64,000 bases of DNA from Neisseriaceae bacterium TC5R-5 (GTDB lineage Bacteria > Pseudomonadota > Gammaproteobacteria > Burkholderiales > Chromobacteriaceae): contig JACCFC020000003.1 in assembly GCA_020830965.2 (NCBI GenBank), positions 18,420 to 82,419 on the forward strand, read 5' to 3'. The translations under genes were made by a program, and so were the position numbers. Under the pieces are notes generated by a model. The model was not told where the DNA came from, did not search any database, and worked only from the letters and a program-made list of their open reading frames with translations. Below, in pieces: positions 19,685-31,424 of the stretch; position 1 is the stretch's first letter; the number at the start of each line of letters is the position of its first letter.

Positions 19685-21433
19685 ATGCCAGGCTACTCTT
19701 CCGCTCAGCAACGCACCCCAGCCAACACCAGCCCAGCCTTGCGCATGAAGCCGGGGCGCGTCAATTTTGTTTTGCTGGCTTTGGCCTTATTGTTTTTAGC
19801 GCTTATTGGAAGAGCGGTTTACCTGCAAGTAGTGCAACAGAATTTTCTACAAAATCAGGGAGAGGCACGCTTTAGGCGCACGCTGTTATTAGAGGCCAAT
19901 CGTGGCATCATCACCGACCGTAATGGTGAGCCACTGGCTATCAGTTCACAAGTGCAGACTATATGGGCCAGCCCTGCCGATATGGAGCCCGTTCCACCGG
20001 CAAAACTGCGCACTTTAGCGGACTTGCTGGATCTATCCCCACAGGAACTAGCGGCCAAGCTGTCTGACCGCAAAAAAGAGTTTGTCTACATCAAACGCCA
20101 AATCAGCCCGGAGTTAGCGGATCAGGTCATGGCGCTGGCTATTCCCGGCCTGGCCAAACAACAGGAATATCGTCGATTTTATCCGGCAGGCGAAGTAGCA
20201 TCACACATCATTGGCTTTACCGGTGTCGACAGTAAAGGCCAAGAAGGTGTGGAGCTGGCCCGTGAATCTATGCTGGCAGGAAAAGAAGGCCGCCGTGTGG
20301 TACTCAAGGATAGACGCGGCCATGTGATTGAAGATGTCGCGGCAATCCAGCCTCCTCATGATGGTCAAAACTTGGCGCTGGCGGTCGATTATCGAATTCA
20401 ATACCTAGCTTATCGCGAGCTAAAGGCTGCTGTAGAGCTGAACAAAGCCAAGGCAGGTAGCGTCGTCGTCCTGGATGCCCACTCTGGCGAACTATTGGCA
20501 CTGGCCAACTACCCCTCATTCAACCCCAACAACCGCAGTAAAGTCACACCGGACATGATGCGTAACCGTGGTGTCATTGATCTGTTTGAGCCTGGTTCCA
20601 CCATGAAGCCTTTATCCATCTCACTAGCGCTGGAGCATGGCAAAGCCAATGTCAAAACGGTATTAAATACTCATAGTTACTCGATTGGGCCAGCGCAAAT
20701 TCGTGATGTTTCACCGCAAAATAGCCTGGATATCGCCGGCATTATTCAGAAATCTTCTAACGTGGGTACCAGCAAGCTGGCCTTGATGAGTACGCCAGCT
20801 GAGTTTTGGCAGTATTACGATACGCTAGGCTTCGGCCGGACACCTAATACGGGGTTTCCTGGTGAAGCCAGTGGGCGTTTACGTAATTGGAAAAACTGGC
20901 GACCGATTGAGCAGGCAACCATGTCTTTTGGTTATGGCGTTTCGGTGAGCCTAGTACAAATGGCCCGCGCCTATACCATTTTTGCCAACAAGGGTGTGAT
21001 GCTGCCGGTTTCCTTATACAAGACCAGCACCCCATTACCCGGCAAGCAGGTGCTGAGTGAAAGAACAGCCGAAGCCATGCGCAACCTATTAGTGAACAAC
21101 AGTCACCCCGGTGGAGGCGCAGTTGCTGGCCGTATCATTGGCTACAGTATCGGTGGCAAGAGCGGTACTGCGCGTAAGCTCGAAGGCCGTACCTATGTTG
21201 CCAATAAACACCGCGCGCTATTCATGGGATTTGCCCCAGGTAATGCACCCAAAATCATTGTCGCTGTGATGATAGATGAGCCCTCCGCCGGCAAATATTA
21301 CGGCGGCTCGGTAGCCGCACCGGTTTTTTCTCAAGTTGCTGGTGGAGCATTACGTGTGCTCAACGTTACCCCGGACGAACCTTCCAATAATACTTTATTG
21401 CCGGAATCCACGCCGATACCGGCGGACTTTTAA
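19685..21433 (+). CDS. ftsI: Penicillin-binding protein 3, septal transpeptidase FtsI
   Basis: A 582-residue class B PBP that cross-links septal peptidoglycan. It has one N-terminal helix (about 27-46) and pedestal motif RGIITDRNGEPLA. The transpeptidase motifs are S305-TMK (FEPGSTMKPL), SSN at 357-359 and KSGTA near residue 494. It partners with FtsW, encoded further down the cluster. The ATG follows the ftsL TAA directly; murE starts 4 bases after its stop. Confidence 0.97.
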   Translation: MPGYSSAQQRTPANTSPALRMKPGRVNFVLLALALLFLALIGRAVYLQVVQQNFLQNQGEARFRRTLLLEANRGIITDRNGEPLAISSQVQTIWASPADMEPVPPAKLRTLADLLDLSPQELAAKLSDRKKEFVYIKRQISPELADQVMALAIPGLAKQQEYRRFYPAGEVASHIIGFTGVDSKGQEGVELARESMLAGKEGRRVVLKDRRGHVIEDVAAIQPPHDGQNLALAVDYRIQYLAYRELKAAVELNKAKAGSVVVLDAHSGELLALANYPSFNPNNRSKVTPDMMRNRGVIDLFEPGSTMKPLSISLALEHGKANVKTVLNTHSYSIGPAQIRDVSPQNSLDIAGIIQKSSNVGTSKLALMSTPAEFWQYYDTLGFGRTPNTGFPGEASGRLRNWKNWRPIEQATMSFGYGVSVSLVQMARAYTIFANKGVMLPVSLYKTSTPLPGKQVLSERTAEAMRNLLVNNSHPGGGAVAGRIIGYSIGGKSGTARKLEGRTYVANKHRALFMGFAPGNAPKIIVAVMIDEPSAGKYYGGSVAAPVFSQVAGGALRVLNVTPDEPSNNTLLPESTPIPADF

Positions 21434-21437
21434 GAAC

Positions 21438-22919
21438 ATGATGCAAAGTCGCCTACTTGCCTTACCTCACTGGGACCCAGCCGTTCTGGAAACCTTAGGC
21501 CTGACTATTCGACGCCTAGAGATGGACAGCCGTCGCATTCTCCCCGGTGACGTGTTCTTGGCTTGTCGCGGCGAACATAGCGATGGCCGCGACTTCATTC
21601 CGGCAGCCTTGGACAAAGGAGCACAGGCAATCTTATGGGATGACGCCGAAGGCTTTTGCTGGAATCCGGCCTGGCAGGTGCCTAATCTGGCCATACCGCA
21701 TTTACGGGAACGTGCCGGCATTGTCGCGGCGGCTATTTATAAGCAGCCATCACAAGCACTCAATGTTATCGGCATTACCGGCACCAATGGCAAAACGTCC
21801 ATCTCGCACTGGCTGGCCCAGGCTTTTTCGCTACTAGATCAAAAAGCAGCGGTGATCGGCACTGTCGGTAATGGTTTTTATGGGGAGTTGACACAGAGCA
21901 CCCATACCACGCCAGACCCGGTCACGGTTCAGCAAAAGTTAGCGGAATATCGCCGTCAAGGCGCACAAGTGGTCACCATGGAAGTATCTAGTCATGGTCT
22001 GGATCAATGCAGGGTAAATGGTGTCAGTTTCAAAAGCGCTATTTTCACCAACCTCACTCGTGACCATCTCGACTACCACGGCTCAATGGAAGCCTACGGC
22101 CATGCCAAGAAAAAACTGTTTTTCTGGGAAGGTTTAACGCACGCCATTATCAATGTGGACGATGAGTTTGGACGTGAGCTGGCCGCCAGCCTGGATCAAC
22201 AACAAACTCAAGTGATTACTTATGGCCTTGAGCAAGGCGATGTGCGGCCACTAGCCTTGGCCGCGACACTTGATGGTCTGCAACTGACCATCACCAGCCC
22301 ATGGGGAGTAATCGATGTCCGCACCGGCTTACTTGGGCGTTTCAATGCCAGTAATCTGCTAGCCTGCCTCACAACCTTGTGCGTCAACCAAATCAGCCTG
22401 TCTACCGCCGCAAAGGTACTGGCGCGCATTCAAGCGGCACGTGGTCGCATGCAGAGCATAGGCGGCACCCATGAACCGGTTGTCGTCATTGACTACGCTC
22501 ATACTCCCGATGCGCTGGAAAAAGCACTATCTACCTTGGCCGATCTACGCAGCAATGGTGGCAAACTATATTGCGTGTTTGGCTGCGGTGGTGATCGTGA
22601 CCCTGGCAAACGCCCAATGATGGGGGCGATTGTCGAGAAAATAGCCGATTTCAGCGTCGTCACCAGCGACAACCCGCGCAGCGAAAACCCGGAAAATATT
22701 ATTCGGGATATCGTCAGTGGTATGCAGCGCCCCAGCCATATCGAGGCGGATCGCGCAGCAGCTATTCAGTGGGCCATCCAGCAAGCCCAAGCCGGTGATG
22801 CGGTTTTGATCGCAGGCAAAGGCCATGAGGAATATCAGGAGATTGCTGGCGTTAAGCACCCGTTTTCCGATTTTCGTATCGCTGAAGCCGCCCTCACCGC
22901 CTGGGGAGCTGCACAATGA
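21438..22919 (+). CDS. murE: UDP-MurNAc-tripeptide synthetase MurE (meso-DAP adding)
   Basis: A 493-residue Mur ligase. It adds the third stem residue to UDP-MurNAc-Ala-Glu in the cytoplasm. The ATP loop is GITGTNGKTS. The substrate-specificity motif DNPRSE (in TSDNPRSENPENI) indicates meso-diaminopimelate rather than lysine. Other signatures are EVSSHGLDQ, NLTRDHLDYHG and AGKGHEEYQEI. I start at the ATG at 21438 (the next codon is also ATG), 4 bases after ftsI; the open frame runs 34 codons upstream inside ftsI. It overlaps murF by 4 bases. Confidence 0.96.
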   Translation: MMQSRLLALPHWDPAVLETLGLTIRRLEMDSRRILPGDVFLACRGEHSDGRDFIPAALDKGAQAILWDDAEGFCWNPAWQVPNLAIPHLRERAGIVAAAIYKQPSQALNVIGITGTNGKTSISHWLAQAFSLLDQKAAVIGTVGNGFYGELTQSTHTTPDPVTVQQKLAEYRRQGAQVVTMEVSSHGLDQCRVNGVSFKSAIFTNLTRDHLDYHGSMEAYGHAKKKLFFWEGLTHAIINVDDEFGRELAASLDQQQTQVITYGLEQGDVRPLALAATLDGLQLTITSPWGVIDVRTGLLGRFNASNLLACLTTLCVNQISLSTAAKVLARIQAARGRMQSIGGTHEPVVVIDYAHTPDALEKALSTLADLRSNGGKLYCVFGCGGDRDPGKRPMMGAIVEKIADFSVVTSDNPRSENPENIIRDIVSGMQRPSHIEADRAAAIQWAIQQAQAGDAVLIAGKGHEEYQEIAGVKHPFSDFRIAEAALTAWGAAQ

Positions 22920-24277
22920 TTTCCTTACAGCAAGCCGCCAGTTTTGCTCAAGGCACACTGCATGGCCCGGATGGCATGGCATTACGTGTCATCACCGATA
23001 GTCGCCAGGCCCGCCCGGGGGATTTATTTATCGCCATCAAGGGTGAGCGCTTTGACGCACACGACTTTGTTGCCGAGGTTTGCGCTAAAGGCGCTTTTGC
23101 GCTGGTAGAGCGCAATTTCGAACTGGCCAATAGCAGCCTGATCAAAGTGGACAATACCCTGTCAGCACTTGGGCTGCTCGCAGCTGGCTGGTGCGCCAGC
23201 CAGAATGTGCAACGCATCGGCATTACCGGCTCCAATGGCAAAACCACGGTCAAGGAAATGCTGGCAGCCATCTTGCGCAGCCATGCTGGCGAACAGGCTG
23301 TCTTGGCAACCTTGGGCAATCTCAACAATGAGATCGGGGTGCCGCTCACCCTGCTGCAACTGCGTGCCCACCATCGCTATGCGGTGATTGAAATGGGGAT
23401 GAACCATCCGGGCGAGCTGCGTTATTTAAGCAATCTGGTCAAACCACAGATTGCACTGGTCAATAATGCCATGCGCGCTCACTACGGTTACTTCGGCTCA
23501 TTGCAGGAAGTCGCGCGTGCTAAAGCCGAGATTTTTTCCGGTCTAACCCACGACGGAATAGCCATACTCAATGCCGATGACAGTCAGCTTGACCTGTTCC
23601 ATGCCGCTACCCGTGCCCATCAAACCCTTCATTTTGGATTGACTAGCAACGCTGATGTGACAGCCGCCGACATCAAGCTCGGCATGCTCGATAGCCAGTT
23701 CCTATTGCACAGCCCACAAGGCCAACAATTAATCCGGCTACCACTTCCCGGTATACACAATGTCAAAAATGCACTCGCGGCCGCCAGTATTGCACTCAGC
23801 CTGGCGCTACCTCTCTCCAGCATCTCCGCAGGCCTAAGCGACTTCAGCACTGCGAAAGGACGTTTGCAGCAGAAACACAGTCCGCGCGGTTTGAATGTGA
23901 TTGATGACAGCTATAACGCCAACCCAGACTCAATGAAAGCAGCGCTTGATGTGCTGGCCGGCCAAGTCGCCCCACGCTGCTTTGTGATGGGGGATATTGG
24001 TGAACTCGGCAATACTGCTGCCGAATTACATGCCGAAGTAGGTGCTTATGCTCGTACTTGCGGAATTGAACAAGTTCTGACCCTGGGAGAACTCTCCCGC
24101 CACGCTGCTGATGCCTATGGCGTCGGTGCCCGATCATTTGACTCTATAGATGAGTTGTACCGTTTTCTCGATGACAGCTTACCATCGGGGGCCTCCGTTC
24201 TGGTCAAAGGCTCACGTTATATGGCGATGGAGCGGGTGGTAGAACATTTGATGCAAGCCACAAAAGAGGAAATATAA
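22916..24277 (+). CDS. murF: UDP-MurNAc-tripeptide:D-Ala-D-Ala ligase MurF
   Basis: A 453-residue Mur ligase that adds the D-Ala-D-Ala dipeptide supplied by Ddl, completing the UDP-MurNAc-pentapeptide. Visible motifs are the N-terminal [17 protein letters not shown], the ATP loop [37 protein letters not shown] and the C-terminal [16 protein letters not shown]. Its ATG overlaps the murE stop (ATGA), and mraY starts one base after its stop. Confidence 0.96.
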   Translation: MISLQQAASFAQGTLHGPDGMALRVITDSRQARPGDLFIAIKGERFDAHDFVAEVCAKGAFALVERNFELANSSLIKVDNTLSALGLLAAGWCASQNVQRIGITGSNGKTTVKEMLAAILRSHAGEQAVLATLGNLNNEIGVPLTLLQLRAHHRYAVIEMGMNHPGELRYLSNLVKPQIALVNNAMRAHYGYFGSLQEVARAKAEIFSGLTHDGIAILNADDSQLDLFHAATRAHQTLHFGLTSNADVTAADIKLGMLDSQFLLHSPQGQQLIRLPLPGIHNVKNALAAASIALSLALPLSSISAGLSDFSTAKGRLQQKHSPRGLNVIDDSYNANPDSMKAALDVLAGQVAPRCFVMGDIGELGNTAAELHAEVGAYARTCGIEQVLTLGELSRHAADAYGVGARSFDSIDELYRFLDDSLPSGASVLVKGSRYMAMERVVEHLMQATKEEI

Positions 24278-24278
24278 G

Positions 24279-25364
24279 GTGTTATTTTGGTTATCTGAAT
24301 TATTAGAACACCATGTACGCGCTTTTAGCGTGTTCGGTTACACCACTTTACGGGCGGTCATGGCGGCGCTGACTTCGCTGGCTATTTCGCTCGTATTGGG
24401 GCCGGCGGTTATTCGCAAACTTACCGCACTGAAAGTGGGCCAGGCCATCCGCAATGATGGCCCGCAAAGTCATTTGATCAAGGCTGGCACGCCGACTATG
24501 GGCGGTTCGCTGATTCTGCTTTCTATCGGTCTGACCACACTGCTGTGGGCCGATCTGAGCAACAAATACGTCTGGCTATTACTGAGCGTGATGTTCGGCA
24601 CGGGGGCACTCGGCTTTTACGACGACTGGCGTAAAGTGGTTTACAAAGATCCCAAAGGGGTTTCCGCCCGGTTCAAAATGCTTTGGCAATCTGCTATCGC
24701 TATCGCTGCGGCGATATTTCTACTCGCCACCGCCAAACTGCCAGCCTCCACTGAATTCATCGTCCCCTTTGTCAAGTCAGTTGCTTACCCATTAGGAGCC
24801 GTTGGGTTTTGTGTGCTCACTTATCTGGTCATTGTTGGTACCTCAAATGCCGTCAATCTGACCGATGGTCTAGATGGTCTGGCCGCTTTACCTACCGTAC
24901 TGGTGGCCGCTGGCTTATCCATCTTTGCCTATGTCGCCGGTCATGCTTTGTTTTCTAAATACTTGGGCTTGCCATTTATTCCCGGCGCCCATGAAGTAGT
25001 CGTATTTTGCGCAGCAATGTGCGGTGCCTGCCTAGGGTTTTTATGGTTTAACGCCTATCCGGCACAGGTATTTATGGGAGATGTCGGCGCCCTAGCGCTA
25101 GGAGCTGCCTTGGGCACCGTCGCAGTGATTGTGCGTCAGGAGATCGTGTTATTCATCATGGGTGGCTTGTTTGTAGTGGAAGCCTTGTCGGTGATGATAC
25201 AGGTGGCTTCCTTCAAACTGACTGGCAAACGCGTCTTCCGCATGGCACCGCTACATCATCATTACGAATTAAAAGGCTGGAAAGAAACGCAGGTAGTGGT
25301 GCGTTTCTGGATCATCACCATGATGCTGGTGCTGGCCGGTTTATCCACCATCAAACTGCGTTAG
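24279..25364 (+). CDS. mraY: Phospho-MurNAc-pentapeptide transferase MraY
   Basis: A 361-residue integral membrane enzyme with about ten helices. It transfers phospho-MurNAc-pentapeptide to undecaprenyl phosphate, making lipid I. Signatures are [13 protein letters not shown], the magnesium-binding ...[24 protein letters not shown] and the histidine stretch [13 protein letters not shown]. It starts with GTG 24279, with GAGGA 9-13 bases upstream. Confidence 0.97.
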   Translation: MLFWLSELLEHHVRAFSVFGYTTLRAVMAALTSLAISLVLGPAVIRKLTALKVGQAIRNDGPQSHLIKAGTPTMGGSLILLSIGLTTLLWADLSNKYVWLLLSVMFGTGALGFYDDWRKVVYKDPKGVSARFKMLWQSAIAIAAAIFLLATAKLPASTEFIVPFVKSVAYPLGAVGFCVLTYLVIVGTSNAVNLTDGLDGLAALPTVLVAAGLSIFAYVAGHALFSKYLGLPFIPGAHEVVVFCAAMCGACLGFLWFNAYPAQVFMGDVGALALGAALGTVAVIVRQEIVLFIMGGLFVVEALSVMIQVASFKLTGKRVFRMAPLHHHYELKGWKETQVVVRFWIITMMLVLAGLSTIKLR

Positions 25365-25373
25365 GAAGGCTAA

Positions 25374-26753
25374 ATGGATTTTGCTGATCGTCACGTTATC
25401 GTTGTGGGACTAGGTAGCTCGGGGCTAGCCGCCGCGCGCTATCTGAACGCACACGGCGCGCGCGTCAGCGTAGCGGATAGCCACCCGTCCCCGGAACGGA
25501 TAGCACAGCTGCAAGCAGAAGTACCCCATGCAGAACTACGCAGCGGTGAGTTTCAAGCCAGCACTTTTGCCGATGCCGATTTCCTGCTCATCAGCCCTGG
25601 TGTGCCATCCCGACACCCGGCCATTGCCGCTTTCCGCCAGCATGGCGGCGAAGTATTGGGGGATATTGAACTACTGGCGCGAGTGATTCGCGGCAATGGC
25701 AGCAAAGTCATTGCCATCACCGGCTCCAATGGTAAAACAACCGTCACCAGCTTAGTTGGTCATTTATGTCAGCAAGCCGGATTAGATGTAATTGTCGCCG
25801 GCAATATCGGTCTGGCGGTGCTGGATGCCCAATTGCAACGAGAACAAAGCGGCAAACAACCCGATGTCTGGGTGCTGGAACTCTCTAGCTTTCAACTGGA
25901 AACCACCTATAGCCTGGCAGCCGATGCGGCCACGGTATTGAATATTTCTGAAGATCACCTCGACCGTTACCATGACCTACTGGACTACGCCTACACCAAA
26001 AGCCAGATATTCCAACATGCAGCGGTACAGGTGCTGAATCGCGATGACCCACTAGTCACCGCGATGGCACGCAGCAAACAAACAGTGAAATGGTTTGCAC
26101 TAAGCCAGTCGGCCGAATACCAATTGCAGCAGCGGGCCGATCAATACTGGCTGACTATCGCCGCCGAAGCGGTGCTGAACTACGCCGACATGCAGTTACA
26201 AGGTTTGCACAATGCCGCCAATGCGCTGGCTGCATTGGCACTGTGTGACAGCCTGGGCATCGCCCGCCCCACTTTATTGCGTGGGCTGAAAACTTTCCAC
26301 GGACTGGCACACCGTGTCGAACTGGTTGACGAGATAAACTCAGTCAGCTTTATCGATGACTCAAAAGGCACCAATGTTGGTGCGACTGTGGCCGCCCTTA
26401 ACGGCATGACCCGCCCGGTCTGGCTCATCGCTGGCGGCGATGGCAAGGGCCAGGATTTTGCACCGCTGGCCCCGGCCTGTCAGCGCATTACCCGTCATGT
26501 TTTTTTGATTGGTCGTGATGCCGACAAAATCGCAACCGCATTAGCCCCCTCCGCGGTACCAATCACAAGATGCAATAGTTTGGAACAGGCTACCCGTCAG
26601 GCAATAGCACAAGCACAAGCTGGCGATGTGGTCTTGCTTTCTCCCGCCTGTGCCAGCTTTGATATGTTCAGCGGCTATGCCCAACGGGCGCAGATATTCA
26701 TAGAGACTGTGCAACAAATCAAGCTCGAACAGCAGCAAATGGGGCGACCATGA
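25374..26753 (+). CDS. murD: UDP-MurNAc-Ala:D-Glu ligase MurD
   Basis: A 459-residue Mur ligase adding D-glutamate as the second stem residue. It has the N-terminal Rossmann [13 protein letters not shown], the ATP loop [36 protein letters not shown] and the C-terminal [20 protein letters not shown]. The ATG lies 9 bases after mraY, and the stop overlaps ftsW (ATGA). Confidence 0.97.
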   Translation: MDFADRHVIVVGLGSSGLAAARYLNAHGARVSVADSHPSPERIAQLQAEVPHAELRSGEFQASTFADADFLLISPGVPSRHPAIAAFRQHGGEVLGDIELLARVIRGNGSKVIAITGSNGKTTVTSLVGHLCQQAGLDVIVAGNIGLAVLDAQLQREQSGKQPDVWVLELSSFQLETTYSLAADAATVLNISEDHLDRYHDLLDYAYTKSQIFQHAAVQVLNRDDPLVTAMARSKQTVKWFALSQSAEYQLQQRADQYWLTIAAEAVLNYADMQLQGLHNAANALAALALCDSLGIARPTLLRGLKTFHGLAHRVELVDEINSVSFIDDSKGTNVGATVAALNGMTRPVWLIAGGDGKGQDFAPLAPACQRITRHVFLIGRDADKIATALAPSAVPITRCNSLEQATRQAIAQAQAGDVVLLSPACASFDMFSGYAQRAQIFIETVQQIKLEQQQMGRP

Positions 26754-27901
26754 TTATTCACGGCACCCAACGCTATAGCGTCAGCAAAACACTAGATGAG
26801 GCCCTGGCCTGGGGTATTGCCCTACTGTTAGCCATCAGTCTGGTAATGGTTTATTCCGCCTCCATTGCCGAAGCTGAAGCCGCCAATGGCAATCGCTATT
26901 TCTACCTGATGCGCCATGCCGTATTTATGACCATCGGCCTATCGGCCGCTTATATGGCGTTTCAGATTCCCACCGCGTTCTGGCAACGCTATTCGGGCAA
27001 GCTGTTTCTGATAGCACTCATCCTGCTGATACTGGTATTGATTCCCGGCATTGGTCGTAGCGTGAATGGTGCGCGACGCTGGATACCTTTGGTGGTCTTG
27101 AATCTACAGCCATCGGAGATTATGAAGTTCGCTACCATTCTGTATGCTGCCGACTACACCGTGCGCAAAAGCCATCTGCTGCATAGCCTGAAAGCAGGCT
27201 TTTTGCCCATTTTCAGCGCCATGGTAGCGGTGGCGTTTCTATTGCTGCGAGAACCCGACTTTGGCGCACTAATGGTGGTGATGTCCATTGCGATGGGACT
27301 GCTGTTTCTGGGAGGGATCAATATGCGGATATTCTCTGGACTGGCCTTAATGGCCGTCACCGCCATTTCTCTGTTGATTCTTTCCTCGCCCTATCGCCTC
27401 AAGCGCGTGCTTGGCTTTATGGACCCATGGGACGACCCCTATGGCAAGGGCTACCAGCTTTCCCATTCACTGATTGCGATTGGCCGCGGCGAGTGGTTAG
27501 GTGTCGGGCTAGGGGGCAGTATCGAAAAACTGTTTTATCTGCCAGAAGCGCACACTGACTTCATCATGGCGGTGATTGCCGAAGAGTTTGGTTTTGTCGG
27601 CATCTGTGTGGTGATTGGTCTGTATGCCTGGATTGTGAAGCGGGCTTTTCATATTGGGGTGGAATCGAAAAAGCTAGAACGCTATTACCAGTCACTACTG
27701 GCACAAGGCATTGGTATCTGGCTGGGCATCCAAGTATTTTTTAATATCGGCGTGAATATGGGCTTATTACCCACCAAAGGTCTGACTTTGCCCCTGATGT
27801 CCTTTGGCGGTTCGGCCATGTTGATGGGCTTGATCACCATGGCGGTATTGTTACGGATAGATTATGAAAACCGCCGTATCATGCGCGGCTACAGATTATA
27901 G
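26750..27901 (+). CDS. ftsW: Septal SEDS glycosyltransferase FtsW
   Basis: A 383-residue polytopic SEDS protein that polymerises lipid II at the septum in complex with FtsI. Signatures are [68 protein letters not shown] and [13 protein letters not shown]. The N-terminal extension before the first helix and the context identify it as FtsW rather than RodA, which is encoded at 8.4-9.5 kb. It overlaps murD by 4 bases. Confidence 0.96.
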   Translation: MIIHGTQRYSVSKTLDEALAWGIALLLAISLVMVYSASIAEAEAANGNRYFYLMRHAVFMTIGLSAAYMAFQIPTAFWQRYSGKLFLIALILLILVLIPGIGRSVNGARRWIPLVVLNLQPSEIMKFATILYAADYTVRKSHLLHSLKAGFLPIFSAMVAVAFLLLREPDFGALMVVMSIAMGLLFLGGINMRIFSGLALMAVTAISLLILSSPYRLKRVLGFMDPWDDPYGKGYQLSHSLIAIGRGEWLGVGLGGSIEKLFYLPEAHTDFIMAVIAEEFGFVGICVVIGLYAWIVKRAFHIGVESKKLERYYQSLLAQGIGIWLGIQVFFNIGVNMGLLPTKGLTLPLMSFGGSAMLMGLITMAVLLRIDYENRRIMRGYRL

Positions 27902-27961
27902 CTTGTCGCACTTAGCAAACGTATTGAACAGACAGTCACCCAGGGTTAAAGGTAAGTGAAC

Positions 27962-29047
27962 ATGACAAATCGCACAGTGATGGTGATGGCAGCAGGTACC
28001 GGCGGGCATATTGTCCCCGGCCTGGCCGTGGCCAAAGAACTGGCGCAACGTGGTTGGAAAGTTGTCTGGCTAGGCACCGAGCGCGGCATGGAAAATCGGC
28101 TGGTTCCTCCTAGTGGCATCCCTCTGGAGCGCTTGCCCTTCCATGGCTTACGCGGGAAAGGTTGGTTGGGTGCAGTGAAGGGCAGTTGGCAACTACTCAG
28201 CGCCCTGGTACGCAGCGCCAGCTTATTGTTCCGCCACCGCCCGGATGTGGTGCTGTGTATGGGGGGTTATATCTGCGTACCAGGCGGCATCATGAGCGGC
28301 TTGTTATGGAAACCGATGATACTGGTCAATGCCGATGCCAGCCTGTTGCTGAGCAATAAGGTTTTGCTGCCACTCGCGCGGAAACTGCTATGCGGTTTTG
28401 CTGGTAGTGCTGCGCAACAACATCAGGCCAAAGCATTAGTAACCGGTAATCCGGTGCGCCACGAAATCGAAACCTTAAGCCATCCAGAGCAACGCTTTGC
28501 CGAACGCAGCGGCCCGCTGAATATTTTAGTGGTTGGAGGCAGCCTAGGTGCCAAGGTATTGAATGAAACACTACCCGCTGCTCTGGCCCTGCTGGATGCA
28601 GCACAGCGACCACGGGTCTCGCATCAAACCGGCGAGGCCAATCACGCCAGCGTGCTGGCAGCTTATCAGCAGGCCGGCCTGGGGGAGCAAGTAGAAGTGC
28701 TGCCCTTTATTGATGATATGCCACAGCGTCTGGCCAGTTGCGATGTGATTATCTGCCGCGCAGGTGCCATCACCATCAGTGAATTATGTGCCGCAGGCGT
28801 GGCCAGTGTGCTGGTACCTCTGGTGGTGTCTACCACCAGTCACCAACGCGATAACGCCAGTTGGATGGCAGCAGCGGGTGCGGCTATTTACTTGCCACAA
28901 AACGAACTAAACGCCAGCAAGCTGGCACAATTACTGGTTGAGCTGAAGCGTGAGCAACTATTAGATATGGCGCAAAGAGCGCGTGCACTGGCACAGCCAG
29001 GCGCAGCCGCCCGAGTAGCGGATGTATGCGAACAACTAGCAGGGTAA
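27962..29047 (+). CDS. murG: Lipid II synthase MurG
   Basis: A 361-residue GT28 glycosyltransferase on the inner face of the membrane. It adds GlcNAc to lipid I. The N-terminal glycine loop GTGGHIVPGLAVA, the membrane-proximal basic/hydrophobic patch and the second loop VVGGSLGAKVLNETLP are visible, as is VICRAGAITISELCAAGV. I start at ATG 27962, 9 bases after AAAGG; an in-frame GTG at 27956 lies too close to that site. Spacing to ftsW is 60 bases and to murC 50. Confidence 0.95.
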   Translation: MTNRTVMVMAAGTGGHIVPGLAVAKELAQRGWKVVWLGTERGMENRLVPPSGIPLERLPFHGLRGKGWLGAVKGSWQLLSALVRSASLLFRHRPDVVLCMGGYICVPGGIMSGLLWKPMILVNADASLLLSNKVLLPLARKLLCGFAGSAAQQHQAKALVTGNPVRHEIETLSHPEQRFAERSGPLNILVVGGSLGAKVLNETLPAALALLDAAQRPRVSHQTGEANHASVLAAYQQAGLGEQVEVLPFIDDMPQRLASCDVIICRAGAITISELCAAGVASVLVPLVVSTTSHQRDNASWMAAAGAAIYLPQNELNASKLAQLLVELKREQLLDMAQRARALAQPGAAARVADVCEQLAG

Positions 29048-29097
29048 TAAGCAGCCTTAGGTCGGATTTAACCTAGAGACTGGTAACGAAAGCAAAT

Positions 29098-30489
29098 ATG
29101 AAACACCGGGTAAAACACATACATTTTGTTGGCATAGGCGGGGTCGGCATGTGCGGCATTGCCGAGGTACTGCATGGCCTCGGCTTTACTGTTTCCGGCT
29201 CCGACAGCAACGAGAGCACAACCAGTAAGCGCCTGATTAAATTAGGAATTCGGGTATTTTATGGCCATGATGCCACCTATATGCATGGCGCCGATGTGGT
29301 GGTTACCTCTACTGCAGTCAAAGCCGACAACCCGGAAGTGATGGAAGCGCGCAGCAACAAAATCCCGGTGATTCCACGGGCGCTCATGCTGGCAGAGCTA
29401 ATGCGCTTCAAGCAGGGTATCGCTATCGCAGGCACCCATGGCAAAACCACCACAACCAGTCTGGCAGCTTCGGTACTCGCAGCGGCAGGGCTGGACCCGA
29501 CTTTTGTCATTGGCGGCCGACTCACCGCAGCGGGCACCAATGCGCGCTTAGGTTCCGGTGAATTTCTGGTGGCAGAAGCCGATGAGTCCGATGCGTCATT
29601 TTTACATCTGACACCCGTCATGGCCGTCGTTACCAATATTGACGCCGACCACATGGACACTTATGACCACAGCTTCGATAAATTGAAGCAGGCTTTTGTC
29701 GACTTTTTACAACGGCTGCCTTTTTACGGGCGCGCCGTCCTGTGTCTTGACGACCCCAATGTGCGAGAGATTCGTCACCGCATTAGCAAACCGGTCACTA
29801 CCTATGGCATGGATGATAGTGCCGACATCTATGCCGAAAATGTCCGCGCCTTAGCCGGACAAATGGCGTTTGATGTTGTCGTGCAGAACGGCGTACAAAC
29901 CCGTTTTCCGGTGGTGTTGAACATGCCTGGGCGGCATAACGTACTCAATGCCCTGTCTGCCATTGCCATTGGACTGGAATGCGGGGCCAGCATCAGCGCC
30001 ATTCAGCAAGGCTTGGTCGAATTTGCCGGGGTAGGTCGCCGCTTTCAGCGCTATGGCGAAATAACGGCCAAAGAGGGCGGCCAATTCACTCTAGTGGATG
30101 ATTACGGCCATCACCCGGTAGAAATGGCCGCTACCTTGGCTGCGGTGCGCGGTGCATTTCCGGACAAACGCTTGGTACTGGCTTTTCAACCTCACCGCTA
30201 TACCCGTACGCGAGACTTGTTTGAAGACTTCGTCAAAGTATTATCCAGTGTCGATGTTTTATTGCTGAGCGAAGTCTATGCTGCTGGCGAGGCCCCGATT
30301 GTGGCTGCTGATGGTCGCGCCTTAGCACGTGCAGTACGGGTATTGGGCAAGGTAGAACCGGTATTTGTCGAAGACATCAACAATATGCCTCAGATCATTA
30401 ACGACCTGGCCCGCAACGGAGACATCGTCGTCACCATGGGAGCGGGCACCATTGGACAAGTACCCCCAAAAGTAGTGAACGCAATATGA
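29098..30489 (+). CDS. murC: UDP-MurNAc:L-Ala ligase MurC
   Basis: A 463-residue Mur ligase that adds the first stem residue. Motifs are [17 protein letters not shown], the ATP loop [12 protein letters not shown] (near residue 115), [24 protein letters not shown] and [15 protein letters not shown]. The stop overlaps the start of ddlB (ATGA). Confidence 0.97.
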   Translation: MKHRVKHIHFVGIGGVGMCGIAEVLHGLGFTVSGSDSNESTTSKRLIKLGIRVFYGHDATYMHGADVVVTSTAVKADNPEVMEARSNKIPVIPRALMLAELMRFKQGIAIAGTHGKTTTTSLAASVLAAAGLDPTFVIGGRLTAAGTNARLGSGEFLVAEADESDASFLHLTPVMAVVTNIDADHMDTYDHSFDKLKQAFVDFLQRLPFYGRAVLCLDDPNVREIRHRISKPVTTYGMDDSADIYAENVRALAGQMAFDVVVQNGVQTRFPVVLNMPGRHNVLNALSAIAIGLECGASISAIQQGLVEFAGVGRRFQRYGEITAKEGGQFTLVDDYGHHPVEMAATLAAVRGAFPDKRLVLAFQPHRYTRTRDLFEDFVKVLSSVDVLLLSEVYAAGEAPIVAADGRALARAVRVLGKVEPVFVEDINNMPQIINDLARNGDIVVTMGAGTIGQVPPKVVNAI

Positions 30490-31424
30490 TGAACAATAAG
30501 AAAGCCGATGTCATGCAACAGTATGGGAAAGTAGCAGTAATGATGGGCGGCAATTCCGCCGAACGTGAAATATCGCTGATGAGCGGTAATGGTGTCCTGG
30601 AAGCCCTACTAACACGTGGGGTGGATGCCCACCCATTTGACCCTGCCGAACGCCCGTTGTCTGCCTTGAAAGATCAGGGCTTTAATCGCATTTTTATCGC
30701 CTTACACGGCCCATTTGGTGAAGACGGTACGCTGCAAGGTGCGTTGGAAACCATGGGCATTCCCTATACCGGCTGTGGCGTCATGGCTTCAGCCATCTGC
30801 ATGGATAAATGGCGCACCAAACTGCTCTGGCAAGGTGCCGGCTTACCCATTCCTACTTTTGAAATATTAAATGACCATAGCGATTTTGCCGCGATAGAAC
30901 AAAAGCTGGGATTGCCTATTTTTGTCAAACCGGCCACCGAAGGTTCTAGCATTGGCGTTAGCAAAGTCAAGCAAGCTGGGCAGCTCAAAGCAGCCTATCA
31001 GGAGGCCCGCCGTTATGATGAGCTGGTTTTGGCCGAGCAATTTATTGGTGGTGGTGAATATACCTGTGCCATTATTGGCGACCACGCCTACCCCACCATT
31101 AAAATCGAGCCTGCTACTGAGTTTTATGATTACGACGCCAAATATTTTCGCGACGACACCCTCTATCACTGTCCTTCCGGCTTGAGCGCGGCACAAGAAC
31201 AACAGGCGCGCACCTTGTCCCTACAGGCCTTTAAAGTGTTGGGGGGGCGAGGCTGGGGACGTGTGGACTTTTTATTGGATGAAGCCGGTGATATTTATCT
31301 GCTAGAGGTCAATACCAGCCCGGGCATGACCAGCCATAGTCTGGTGCCCATGGCCGCACGTGCCGAAGGTCTCCAGTACGAAGATTTATGCCTGGCCGTA
31401 TTGGACAGAGTTTATGTGGGATAA
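30486..31424 (+). CDS. ddlB: D-alanine:D-alanine ligase
   Basis: A 312-residue ATP-grasp enzyme making the D-Ala-D-Ala dipeptide used by MurF. The N-terminal [32 protein letters not shown], the grasp loop [46 protein letters not shown] (in part) are standard. I name it ddlB from its place in the dcw cluster. ATG 30486 gives a slightly extended N-terminus; ATG 30513 would also fit. Its last 11 bases overlap ftsQ. Confidence 0.95.
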   Translation: MMNNKKADVMQQYGKVAVMMGGNSAEREISLMSGNGVLEALLTRGVDAHPFDPAERPLSALKDQGFNRIFIALHGPFGEDGTLQGALETMGIPYTGCGVMASAICMDKWRTKLLWQGAGLPIPTFEILNDHSDFAAIEQKLGLPIFVKPATEGSSIGVSKVKQAGQLKAAYQEARRYDELVLAEQFIGGGEYTCAIIGDHAYPTIKIEPATEFYDYDAKYFRDDTLYHCPSGLSAAQEQQARTLSLQAFKVLGGRGWGRVDFLLDEAGDIYLLEVNTSPGMTSHSLVPMAARAEGLQYEDLCLAVLDRVYVG